This document shows, piece by piece, positions 34,062 through 42,790 of a stretch of 64,000 bases of DNA; positions within the stretch are counted from its first letter, which is position 1; the number at the start of each line of letters is the position of its first letter. A program made the translations under genes and the position numbers. This DNA comes from Stenotrophomonas sp. BIGb0135. GTDB taxonomy: Bacteria; Pseudomonadota; Gammaproteobacteria; Xanthomonadales; Xanthomonadaceae. The DNA is taken from NCBI RefSeq assembly GCF_024810105.1, contig NZ_JANUDX010000012.1, positions 79,409-143,408 of the forward strand. The letters run 5' to 3'. Under the pieces are notes generated by a model, which made no database searches, was not told where the DNA came from, and was given only the letters and a program-made list of their open reading frames with translations.

Positions 34062-34095
34062 GGCCGAGCTAGGGGTTCCAGCCCCTTTCTCGGCC
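34062..34095 (-). terminator. Hairpin terminator downstream of the P4-type integrase
   Basis: GGCCGAG at 34,062-34,068 pairs with CTCGGCC at 34,089-34,095, with an inner GGGG/CCCC stem, 50 bp after the integrase stop on the minus strand. The T-tract is weak on that strand (CCAAAACCG follows), so read-through is possible. Confidence 0.5.
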
Positions 34096-34144
34096 GCTTT
34101 GTTTCTGTGCCTCTACTCTTTCGTTCCTCCCTTGTAGATGAGCC

Positions 34145-35359
34145 TTAGGCCCGGTTTTTCCGCAGCGGGACGACCTTGCGGCCGTTCTCACGGAGGGTGT
34201 CCAGGTAGTCAGACCATGCCTGCATCATCTTGCGTCGCTCGGGCAGATGGGTGGCGCGGTTGTACGCCCGCCCCAGTGGATCGTGTACGGCATGCGCCAA
34301 CTGGTGTTCGATGTAGTCCGGACGGAACCCCAGCACCTCGTCCAGCACCGTCCGCGCCATTGCCCTGAAGCCGTGGCCGACGATGGTTGTTCCGTCAAAG
34401 CCGAGGTTCCGCAGGGCGGCATTGATCGTGTTCTCACTCATGGGCCGAGACGCACTCCGGACGCCCGGGAACACGTACTCACTGCGCCGGGTCAGCGGCT
34501 GCAGCTCCGCAAGCACCTGCACGGCCTGGTCGGACAGGGGGACGATATGGGGGGTCTTCGTCTTGCTGGTGACGTACCGCCACTCCCCGGCATCTAGGTC
34601 AATGTCAGCCCACTTGGCGGCACGAAGCTCGCCGGGGCGCACAAAGAGCAAAGGGGCAAGCCTAAGGGCCGCTTGGGTGACTGGAGAGCCTTGGTAGGAA
34701 TGCAGGGCCCGCAGCAATTCGCCGATCTGTTCGGGGTCTGTGAGGCTTGCGAAGTGCTTAGTCCTGGGCTGTTCGAGCGCCCCGGCCAAGTCCTCTGCAG
34801 GATTCCGTTCGGCACGGCCGGTTGCCAGGGCATAGCGGAAGACCCGGCCCGCATGGGACCGCGCTCGATGGGCGGTTTCGACCACACCCCGCTGTTCAAG
34901 CTTGCGCAGGGCCGCCAAAAGGATAGGGGCGGTTACGTCGGTGATAGGCATAGCAGCGATTGCCGCCAGATCCTTTTCAATCAGGCGCCGCTCGCGCTTT
35001 ACCGAGCCTGGGGACAGCCCCTCTTTGGCCCGCTTGGCTAGCAGCTCCAGGCCGATGGCACCAAAGGTGCTGTTAACACGGTCAGCGTGAGCCGCTCGCT
35101 CGGCCCTGGCGACGTGAGCCGGGTTGGCCCCGCCTCGCAGCAACGCTCGCAGCTTGTCACGCTCGGCCCGAGCCTGCTGCAGCGACATCGACGGGTACTC
35201 ATCGATGGTGACGATGCTCGCCTTGGAGGCGTACCTGTAGCGGTAGCGCCATGCCTTGGATCCGGACGGTCGCACCTCTATGCAAAGGCCATTGGAATCC
35301 GCAACCCGGTAGGGGCGGTCCTTGGCCTTCAGTGCGCGCAGTTTGGTGTCGGTGAGCAT
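34145..35359 (-). CDS. int: P4-type tyrosine integrase
   Basis: A 404-residue protein. The N-terminal DUF4102-type arm domain begins MLTDTKLRALKAKDRPYRVA, followed by a core-binding domain (about 95-190) and the catalytic domain. Catalytic residues are Arg in LFVRPGELRAAKWADI, HGFRAMAR, the His in HQLAHAVHDPLGR and Tyr in RAYNR. It reads inwards from the 3' end of tRNA-Ile2, 177 bp away, the classic layout for this family. It should catalyse integration and excision at that tRNA. Intact, unlike the left integrase. Confidence 0.92.
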   Translation of the reverse strand: MLTDTKLRALKAKDRPYRVADSNGLCIEVRPSGSKAWRYRYRYASKASIVTIDEYPSMSLQQARAERDKLRALLRGGANPAHVARAERAAHADRVNSTFGAIGLELLAKRAKEGLSPGSVKRERRLIEKDLAAIAAMPITDVTAPILLAALRKLEQRGVVETAHRARSHAGRVFRYALATGRAERNPAEDLAGALEQPRTKHFASLTDPEQIGELLRALHSYQGSPVTQAALRLAPLLFVRPGELRAAKWADIDLDAGEWRYVTSKTKTPHIVPLSDQAVQVLAELQPLTRRSEYVFPGVRSASRPMSENTINAALRNLGFDGTTIVGHGFRAMARTVLDEVLGFRPDYIEHQLAHAVHDPLGRAYNRATHLPERRKMMQAWSDYLDTLRENGRKVVPLRKNRA

Positions 35360-35423
35360 GTGAGTCATCCGCCAGTGAGTCGGGGTAGGAAATTCCCGAC
35401 CCTTGGCTCACAGCCTGACTCAC
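35352..35423. promoter_or_regulatory. Cluster of GTGAG[T/C] motifs at the integrase start
   Basis: GTGAGC at 35,352; GTGAGTC at 35,360 and 35,375; then on the other strand GTGAGC at 35,411-35,406 and GTGAGTC at 35,423-35,417. The two strands face each other around about 35,390, overlapping the start codon and promoter region of the integrase. Likely operator or excisionase site; unproven. Confidence 0.5.
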
Positions 35424-35441
35424 TTTTTTGCCGGATGCAAG

Positions 35442-35471
35442 TGGACGCAGATGGACGCCGACGGACGGTAG
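35442..35471 (+). repeat. Three tandem 10-mers between integrase and tRNA
   Basis: TGGACGCAGA, TGGACGCCGA and CGGACGGTAG are contiguous and lie about 65 bp from the tRNA 3' end, where arm-type integrase binding sites normally sit. Assignment as arm sites is inference. Confidence 0.5.
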
Positions 35472-35536
35472 ATCGCTCAATTCAGCGCGTTTCCATGCTT
35501 CGCTCGGACAACCCTGGACGTCGTCGGACTTCAATG

Positions 35537-35612
35537 TGGTGGGCCCACCAGGATTCGAACCTGGAACCAAAGGATTATGAGTCCTCTGCTCTAACCGTTG
35601 AGCTATAGGCCC
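35537..35612 (-). tRNA. ileX: tRNA-Ile2 (anticodon CAU, lysidine-modified type)
   Basis: A 76-nt cloverleaf on the minus strand with encoded CCA. Acceptor GGGCCTA pairs with TGGGCCC; D-arm region TAGCTCAACGGTTAGAGCAG; anticodon loop CTCATAA; T-arm with GGTTCGAATCC. The CAT anticodon with ACTCATAATC context resembles bacterial tRNA-Ile2, whose C34 is converted to lysidine by TilS, more than initiator or elongator Met tRNA. It is the probable attachment gene of the island. Confidence 0.9.
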
Positions 35613-35690
35613 TTGCGGCCGCACAGTGTAGTGGACGCCAACGGCTGCTTTCCACTGCGAACGTCACCGAAATCGTCTCAGCCGCCCCTT

Positions 35691-37091
35691 TCAGCCAAAC
35701 CGCTGCCCCATTGCCTGCACCCTGCCGGCGTTCTCGGCCGCCAGCGCCCGCAGCGCCGTCGAGCGCAACAGCCGCGACCCGGCCACCCGCTGCCAGAAGT
35801 CCAGCGCCAGTGGCGCCGCCCATTGCAGGTGCGCAAGGTCGCCACTGCGCTCCGGCGCCACCTGCGCCAGCGGGCGTGCCGCACGCAGCACGCCGGTGCG
35901 GGAGGGGGCCAGCGACATCGGCAGCATGTCGTACACCGGTGCCAGTGGCAGCGGGCCGCGATCCACCAGATGGAAGCCGAGGTTGCCCTGATGCATGTCG
36001 CTGTTGCCGATCAGCCGGCCGAAAGCGTGCAGGCGCGCCATGGCCGTGGCGGTGTCGCGATCCACCCAGCGCTGCGCCAGCAGCGCCTCTGCAGCCACGC
36101 CCCAGGTCGTGGTCGCCTCGCCGACGAAGGCCGAGGACAGCGCCAGCAGCGAGACGAAGCCGCGTCGCCCCAGTACGTCCGGCGTGCGGTCGAAGCGCTC
36201 TACTTCGAGGAAGGTGTGGCTGTCGGTCTGGATCAACTGCGATGCAGCAGCAGGCACGCCTGCATCGCGCAGGCACGTCAGTGCCAGGTGCTCGCATGCC
36301 AGCAGATCGGCCCAGCGCTCCGCGGCGTCTCCTGCGGCGGGCTGGGCGAACTTCACCAGTGCGGCGTAGCGGCCATTGGCATGGTCGACGGTGGCGGTGA
36401 ACTTCGGCTGCTCGCCACCGGGAGACGAACCGACGTCTTCGCCTTCCAGCGCAGCGGCGGCGCGCGCCGGGTAGTGGACGGCGCGCTCGTCGGCCCGCAC
36501 CCGATCCGGTGGCGCGTCCAGCGCGCGCAGCTCCGCATCCACCGCATCGCCTCCGAGCAGCAGATCGCCGGTTTCAGTACCCCCTGCACGTACCAGGGCC
36601 ATCAGGGTGTCGCCGAGCTGCCAGCGGTTGAGGTCGTCGGGAACACCCAGCTCACGGCCACGACGGTGTGCGAAGGTGCGGCCGAGAAAGCCCTGCGGGC
36701 GCAGGTCGTCCAGGTACCACGGCAGGCCGGGGAAGTGGCCTTCCACGCCGGAGTCCGGTGGCCGGGTGAGGTTGGGGCGCGCGGTATCGGGTTGCACGTG
36801 GAAGGTATCGCCGGTGAGCGCCACCACGGTCCCGAGCTCTTCCAGGGTGGCATCGGCGCGCAGCCGGAACAGCGGCCACTCGCTGCCGGCCGCGGTGGGC
36901 TGGCGGACGGCGTAGGCGGTAGCGCGGGTATGGCCCAGGCGTACGACGCGGTCGCCCGCCTCGGCGACCAGGCGTGCGAGCGTGGGCCGGGTGATCCCCA
37001 GACGCGCGACCAGGGCACCTGCTGGCACGGCGTCGCCGGCGGGCAGGCTGTTGAGCAGATCCTGGGGCTCGAGGGTGCGAGGGCGCGCCAT
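35691..37091 (-). CDS. yjjJ: HipA-like serine/threonine kinase family protein YjjJ
   Basis: A 466-residue protein. An N-terminal winged-helix-like region (ALVARLGITRPTLARLVAEA) is followed by a HipA-type kinase: SSPGGEQPKF (phosphate-binding loop region), FLEVERFDR and GNSDMHQGNLGF (catalytic N-D-x-H). E. coli YjjJ shares this fusion of HTH and HipA domain. HipA kinases phosphorylate glutamyl-tRNA synthetase and cause persistence; YjjJ is a related toxin whose own HTH may replace HipB. No separate antitoxin gene is adjacent. The ATG 37091 matches the start of the HTH domain. Confidence 0.85.
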   Translation of the reverse strand: MARPRTLEPQDLLNSLPAGDAVPAGALVARLGITRPTLARLVAEAGDRVVRLGHTRATAYAVRQPTAAGSEWPLFRLRADATLEELGTVVALTGDTFHVQPDTARPNLTRPPDSGVEGHFPGLPWYLDDLRPQGFLGRTFAHRRGRELGVPDDLNRWQLGDTLMALVRAGGTETGDLLLGGDAVDAELRALDAPPDRVRADERAVHYPARAAAALEGEDVGSSPGGEQPKFTATVDHANGRYAALVKFAQPAAGDAAERWADLLACEHLALTCLRDAGVPAAASQLIQTDSHTFLEVERFDRTPDVLGRRGFVSLLALSSAFVGEATTTWGVAAEALLAQRWVDRDTATAMARLHAFGRLIGNSDMHQGNLGFHLVDRGPLPLAPVYDMLPMSLAPSRTGVLRAARPLAQVAPERSGDLAHLQWAAPLALDFWQRVAGSRLLRSTALRALAAENAGRVQAMGQRFG

Positions 37092-37267
37092 GGGGAGGAC
37101 CAACGGAATTAAGTTACGAATCTATACGGCAAAAGATGGCTGTTAGCAACATCGCGTTATTTCAACCCATTGATTCATAATGCGTCTATTGGATGCAACA
37201 GCTTTTTCACTCGATAATTAATTTACGTATTTATTTACGTAAAAAGTTGAGTGTCGGAGCCGAAAAA
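37092..37267. promoter_or_regulatory. AT-rich upstream region of yjjJ
   Basis: The part next to yjjJ is markedly AT-rich for this genome. TTTACGTA occurs at 37,222-37,229 and 37,234-37,241, and the second copy extends to the palindrome TTTACGTAAA. These could be self-regulation sites for the HTH of YjjJ; no direct evidence. Confidence 0.4.
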
Positions 37268-37292
37268 GCAGCCAGCCATGGGCTGGCTCTAC
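37268..37292 (-). repeat. GTAG-type REP (SMAG-like) element
   Basis: Reading the minus strand, GTAGAGCCAGCCCATGGCTG and a following GC form the GTAG-headed imperfect palindrome typical of Stenotrophomonas REP elements. Confidence 0.75.
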
Positions 37293-37298
37293 GATTGT

Positions 37299-37508
37299 GG
37301 GCGGCCGATCCGACGCACAGCGAGGTGACGACTGGGCGGCCGATCCGATGCGCAGCGAAGTGACGACTGGATGGTCGATTCGGCGCGCAGCGAGGTGACC
37401 GTTGGGCGGCCGATCCGGCGCGCAGCGAGGTGACAACTGGGCGGCCGATCCGGCGCGGCGAGATGACGACCCGGGGCAGCCGATCCAGCGCGCAGCGAGG
37501 TAACGCCC
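37299..37508. repeat. 35-bp minisatellite, six copies
   Basis: Units begin at 37,299, 37,334, 37,369, 37,404, 37,439 and about 37,473. The core GGGCGGCCGATCCG...GCGCAGCGAGGTGAC is well kept. Copy 5 lacks two bases and copy 3 is the most diverged. The period is not a multiple of three and no frame runs through it, so it is noncoding. Confidence 0.85.
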
Positions 37509-37528
37509 ACCGCCCCGCCGCCGCCCAC

Positions 37529-37554
37529 AAAAAAGCCCCGCCGAAGCGGGGCTT
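37529..37554 (-). terminator. Rho-independent terminator of rpoD
   Basis: On the minus strand AAGCCCCGC-TTCG-GCGGGGCTT is followed by TTTT, a strong stem with a stable tetraloop, 27 bp after the rpoD stop. Confidence 0.9.
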
Positions 37555-37581
37555 ATTGAACGCCTTACCGGCCGCCTGGGA

Positions 37582-39429
<1,848 letters not shown>

Positions 39430-39517
39430 GTAGTGCTCGCGCCACCGGCAGGGAGAGGAATAGAACCTAGCATTATACCAGCCCGGCGCCCTGCCGGCCC
39501 GGGCGGTGGTCCCGGGG

Positions 39518-39958
39518 TCAGGGTCTGAGCAGGAAGGTCACTGGACCATCGTTGACCAGGCTGACAACCATATGGGCGCCGAACTGGCCGGTTTCCACCC
39601 CCGGAACGTGTTTTTGCCTGCAGATCTCCACCAATCGGTTGAATCCGCGTTCAGCCTCCACGGGTGGTGCGGCGGTGCTGAACCCCGGGCGCATCCCGCT
39701 GGAGGTGTCGGCTGCCAGGGTGAACTGGCTCACCAGCAGCAGCCCGCCGCCCGTATCGGCCAGCGACCTGTTCATTTTTCCGCCCTCATCGGCAAATACA
39801 CGGTAGCCGAGCAGCCGATCGGCCATGCGTGCGATCCCGGCCTCGCTGTCGCCCGGCTCCATGCCCACCAAGGCCAGCAATCCCGGGCCGATCCGACCCA
39901 CCACCGCGTCCTCCACGCTGACACTGGCCTGGGTGACGCGCTGGATCAGAACAAGCAT
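39518..39958 (-). CDS. dtd: D-aminoacyl-tRNA deacylase
   Basis: A 146-residue protein starting [15 protein letters not shown]. Family motifs [20 protein letters not shown] and the C-terminal [11 protein letters not shown] are present. Dtd removes D-amino acids and glycine mischarged onto tRNA, protecting translation. A longer frame upstream lacks family sequence. It is divergent from the acyltransferase gene, 85 bp away. Confidence 0.95.
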   Translation of the reverse strand: MLVLIQRVTQASVSVEDAVVGRIGPGLLALVGMEPGDSEAGIARMADRLLGYRVFADEGGKMNRSLADTGGGLLLVSQFTLAADTSSGMRPGFSTAAPPVEAERGFNRLVEICRQKHVPGVETGQFGAHMVVSLVNDGPVTFLLRP

Positions 39959-40043
39959 GGGCGGGCTTCCTGGGACGGGGCGGCCTACCTTAACGCGCCC
40001 GGCCGCCGGCGAGGATGGCGGCCAGCGGCTAGACTTCACGGTG

Positions 40044-40961
40044 ATGAAACCGCATACCACTGCCCGCCTGGCCTACCGCGCCGCCGCCCTGTTCACCCGC
40101 CTGCCCTGGTCCTGGCTACGCGGCATCGGGGCTGCGCTGGCCGGCCTATGGATCCGTCTCAACGCCCGTGAAAGCCGGGTCACCCGGCGCAACCTGGAAC
40201 TGGCCTTCCCGGACATGGGGCCCGCCGAACGCACCGTGCTGCATCGCCAGGTGCTGCGCTCCACCGCGATGCAGGCGATCGAAACCCTGCGCCTGTGGAC
40301 CCGCCCCCGCCAGGACAACCTGGCCTGCCTGGTCGAGCGCCATGGCGAGGCGCTGTACGACGCCGCGCTGGCCGCCGGCAAGGGCGTGATCGTGGCCGCC
40401 CCGCACCATGGCAACTGGGAGCTGCTCAACCAGTGGCTGGCCTCGCGCGGCCCGATCGCCATCGTCTACAAGGCCCCCGACGAGGCGGTCGGCGATGCAT
40501 TCCTGCAACTGGTGCGTGGCGGCGACAACGTCCGCCAGGTCCGCGCCGAAGGCCCGGCGGTGCGCCAGTTGTTCAAGGTGCTCAAGGACGGCGGCGCCAC
40601 CGGCATCCTGCCCGACCAGCAGCCCAAGGCCGGCGACGGCGTGTTCGCGCCGTTCTTCGGTGTCGAGGCGTTGACCATGACCCTGGTCAACCGGCTGGCC
40701 GAGCGCACCGGGGCCACCGTGCTGTACGGCTGGTGCGAACGGGTCGGGCCGGACATGCAGTTCGCCCTGCACATCGAGCCCGCCCCGCCGGCCGTGGCCG
40801 ATCCCGACCCGCGGGTGGCGGCCACCGCGCTCAACGCCGGGCTGGAGCGGATCGCGCGGCGCGACCCCAGCCAGTACCAGTGGACCTACAAGCGCTACAC
40901 GCTGCGCCCCCCGGAAAGTGGTGAAGTGGACCCGTACGCTACCGAGCAACATCCGCACTGA
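40044..40961 (+). CDS. LpxL/HtrB family lysophospholipid acyltransferase
   Basis: A 305-residue protein with an N-terminal membrane anchor (about 5-35) and the acyltransferase motif [11 protein letters not shown] (HX4E) near residue 120, then [19 protein letters not shown]. This family adds secondary acyl chains to lipid A at the inner membrane. Whether it acts as LpxL, LpxM or on another lipid is not decided by the sequence. ATG 40044 begins the conserved N-terminus. Confidence 0.85.
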   Translation: MKPHTTARLAYRAAALFTRLPWSWLRGIGAALAGLWIRLNARESRVTRRNLELAFPDMGPAERTVLHRQVLRSTAMQAIETLRLWTRPRQDNLACLVERHGEALYDAALAAGKGVIVAAPHHGNWELLNQWLASRGPIAIVYKAPDEAVGDAFLQLVRGGDNVRQVRAEGPAVRQLFKVLKDGGATGILPDQQPKAGDGVFAPFFGVEALTMTLVNRLAERTGATVLYGWCERVGPDMQFALHIEPAPPAVADPDPRVAATALNAGLERIARRDPSQYQWTYKRYTLRPPESGEVDPYATEQHPH

Positions 40962-41050
40962 ATGCGACGCTGTGTCGCGCCGTCTGCGCAATTGGAATCG
41001 GCGCCTTCCGTCCCCACTGTGAACCCACGATGTCCCCCACGGCCCCTGCC

Positions 41051-42166
41051 ATGTCTGATGCTGCTTCTCTCCTGTTCGGCGATCCGGCCGCGATCCGCTG
41101 CGAGCGGGCAGTGGCCGAGTTGCGTGCCGGCCGCCCGGTGGTGATCGATGACAGCCACGGCCAGCGCCTGGCCTTCATCGCGCTGGACAGCAGCACCCGC
41201 AGCAGCTTCAGCGCGTTTGCCCAGGCCGCCGATGCGCGCCACTTCCTGTTCCTCACCGCTACGCGCGCGCGGGTGCTGGGGGTGACGGCCGAGCACGGCG
41301 CACGGGTGCCGTTGGCCGGCGTCGATTTCGATGCCCTGCCCTCGCTGAGCTACCTGCGCGAGCCGGGGGCGATGCCCGCGGGCTGGAGCGCCGGGCAGGC
41401 GCTGGACGACGGTGCGGTGGAAGTGGCGCGGCTGGGCCTGCTGCTGCCGGCCATGGTCGGCGTACTGCTGGACCCGGCCGATACCCGTTTCGACGGTTGC
41501 GCGCAGGTCTCGCTGTGCGACCTGCACCAGGGCGCCGAACAGGCCGCCCACGCCTATGAGCTGGTGGCGCGCTCGCCGGTGCCGCTGCGCGAGGTCGGCA
41601 TGACCGAGTTCGCGGTGTTCCGCGGCGGCGTGGCCCAACGCGACCAGGTGGCGATCATCGTCGGCACCCCGGACCTGTCCGGCGTGGTGCCGGTGCGGGT
41701 GCATTCTTCGTGCCTCACCGGCGACCTGTTCGGCTCGCTCAAGTGCGACTGCGGCGACCAGCTGCGGCGTGGCCTGCGCAAGCTCAAGGACCTGGGCGGT
41801 GGCGTGCTGCTGTACCTGGACCAGGAAGGCCGCGGCACCGGCATCGCCGCCAAGATGCGTGCCTACGGCTACCAGCACGACGGCCTGGACACCATCGACG
41901 CCGATGCGCAGCTGGGCTTCGGCGCCGACGAGCGCCGCTACGGCAGCGCGGTGGCAATGCTGCAGGGCCTGGGCGTGCAGCGCGTCCAGCTGCTCAGCAA
42001 CAACCCGACCAAGGCGCAGCGCCTGCGCAATGCCGGCATCGAGGTGGTGGACTGTGTGCCGGTCACCGGCGACATCACCACCGAGAACGAGCAGTACCTG
42101 CGTACCAAGGCCGAACGTGCCGGGCACCTGCTCGATGTGGACGCACTGATCCAGGCCGCGCAATAG
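41051..42166 (+). CDS. ribA: GTP cyclohydrolase II with extra N-terminal domain
   Basis: A 371-residue protein. The C-terminal 190 residues are RibA: HSSCLTGDLFGSLKCDCGDQ (three zinc cysteines), YLDQEGRGTGIAAKMRAYGY and RRYGSAVAM with SNNPTK. It opens GTP to start riboflavin synthesis. The first 180 residues (ELRAGRPVVIDDSHGQRLAF...) are roughly RibB-like in size and position, but the usual RibB metal/substrate motif is not obvious. It may be a degenerate dihydroxybutanone phosphate synthase domain. ATG 41030 is an alternative start; neither has a clear ribosome site. Confidence 0.88.
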   Translation: MSDAASLLFGDPAAIRCERAVAELRAGRPVVIDDSHGQRLAFIALDSSTRSSFSAFAQAADARHFLFLTATRARVLGVTAEHGARVPLAGVDFDALPSLSYLREPGAMPAGWSAGQALDDGAVEVARLGLLLPAMVGVLLDPADTRFDGCAQVSLCDLHQGAEQAAHAYELVARSPVPLREVGMTEFAVFRGGVAQRDQVAIIVGTPDLSGVVPVRVHSSCLTGDLFGSLKCDCGDQLRRGLRKLKDLGGGVLLYLDQEGRGTGIAAKMRAYGYQHDGLDTIDADAQLGFGADERRYGSAVAMLQGLGVQRVQLLSNNPTKAQRLRNAGIEVVDCVPVTGDITTENEQYLRTKAERAGHLLDVDALIQAAQ

Positions 42167-42253
42167 CGCGCGGCAACCTGCTACCGTCTGCGCGACGGGC
42201 GCGGCAGCACTGGAACGACGCCCGGCACGCATCCCACTGCCGAGCCCCCTGCC

Positions 42254-42790
42254 TTGCCCGACGCCATCGACACCCCCGTCCTTCCCGCCCCGCCCCCGCT
42301 GCCGCCGCCGTTGCAGGCTGAAACCCGCTGGCAGCCGTTGCCGTTGCGCGCCGCCGGCATCGCGGCCATCGCCGGTGCCATCGGCGGCACCGCGCTGATC
42401 GGCGGCGCCTGCGCGGTCGGCTGGATCGTGCTCGACCTGCCGCTGCGCTGGTATGGCGCGGCCGGCATGCTGGTGCTCGGCGGTCTGATCGGGGCCGCCT
42501 TCGGCTTCCGACGCCAGCGCCGCACCTATTGGCGGTTGGACGAGGCGGGGCTGGGCATGCGCCGCGACCTGATGTGGCAGCTGGAAACGCACGTGCCGAT
42601 CTCGCGCGTGCAGCACCTGGACCTGCGCCGCGGCCCGATCGAGCGTGGCGCGCGACTGGCCACGCTGGTGGTGCACACCGCCGGCAGCCGCTTCAGCGCG
42701 GTGACCCTGAGCGGGCTGGATGCCGCAGACGCCGAACACCTGCGCGATACGCTGGCCCACCAGCTCGACCGGGACGACGACGCCCTGTGA
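42254..42790 (+). CDS. Bacterial PH-domain membrane protein (YdbS-like)
   Basis: A TTG start at 42254 gives 178 residues: a Pro-rich N-terminus, two membrane segments (about 35-85), then a bPH2 domain (LMWQLETHVPISRVQHLDLR, RGARLATLVVHTAGSRFSAV). It is GTGA-coupled to the larger PH-domain gene, as YdbS and YdbT are coupled in many bacteria. The pair is inner-membrane and of unclear biochemical role. Confidence 0.75.
   Translation: MPDAIDTPVLPAPPPLPPPLQAETRWQPLPLRAAGIAAIAGAIGGTALIGGACAVGWIVLDLPLRWYGAAGMLVLGGLIGAAFGFRRQRRTYWRLDEAGLGMRRDLMWQLETHVPISRVQHLDLRRGPIERGARLATLVVHTAGSRFSAVTLSGLDAADAEHLRDTLAHQLDRDDDAL

Larger units (their letters stand above)
16900..35560. mobile_element. Mosaic defective prophage or phage-satellite-like island next to tRNA-Ile2
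   Basis: The right boundary lies at the 3' end of tRNA-Ile2 (35,537-35,612), followed by a P4-type integrase facing inwards. At the left, a second tyrosine integrase with two small HTH genes also faces inwards but is frameshifted. The interior has an AlpA operon, an HNH nuclease, a replication-type protein with iterons, podoviral ejection proteins and accessory genes, almost all on the minus strand and lower in GC than the flanks. Capsid, portal, tail, large terminase and lysis genes are not visible. The exact left end is unknown: I found no convincing copy of the tRNA 3' end, and the autotransporter could even lie within the island. Confidence 0.75.

Noticed and set aside
35537..35612. Calling the CAU tRNA as tRNA-Met
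   Set aside because: The anticodon-stem context and overall sequence resemble tRNA-Ile2; elongator and initiator Met tRNAs differ, the initiator by its three G-C pairs. Confirmation would need TilS-identity checks.
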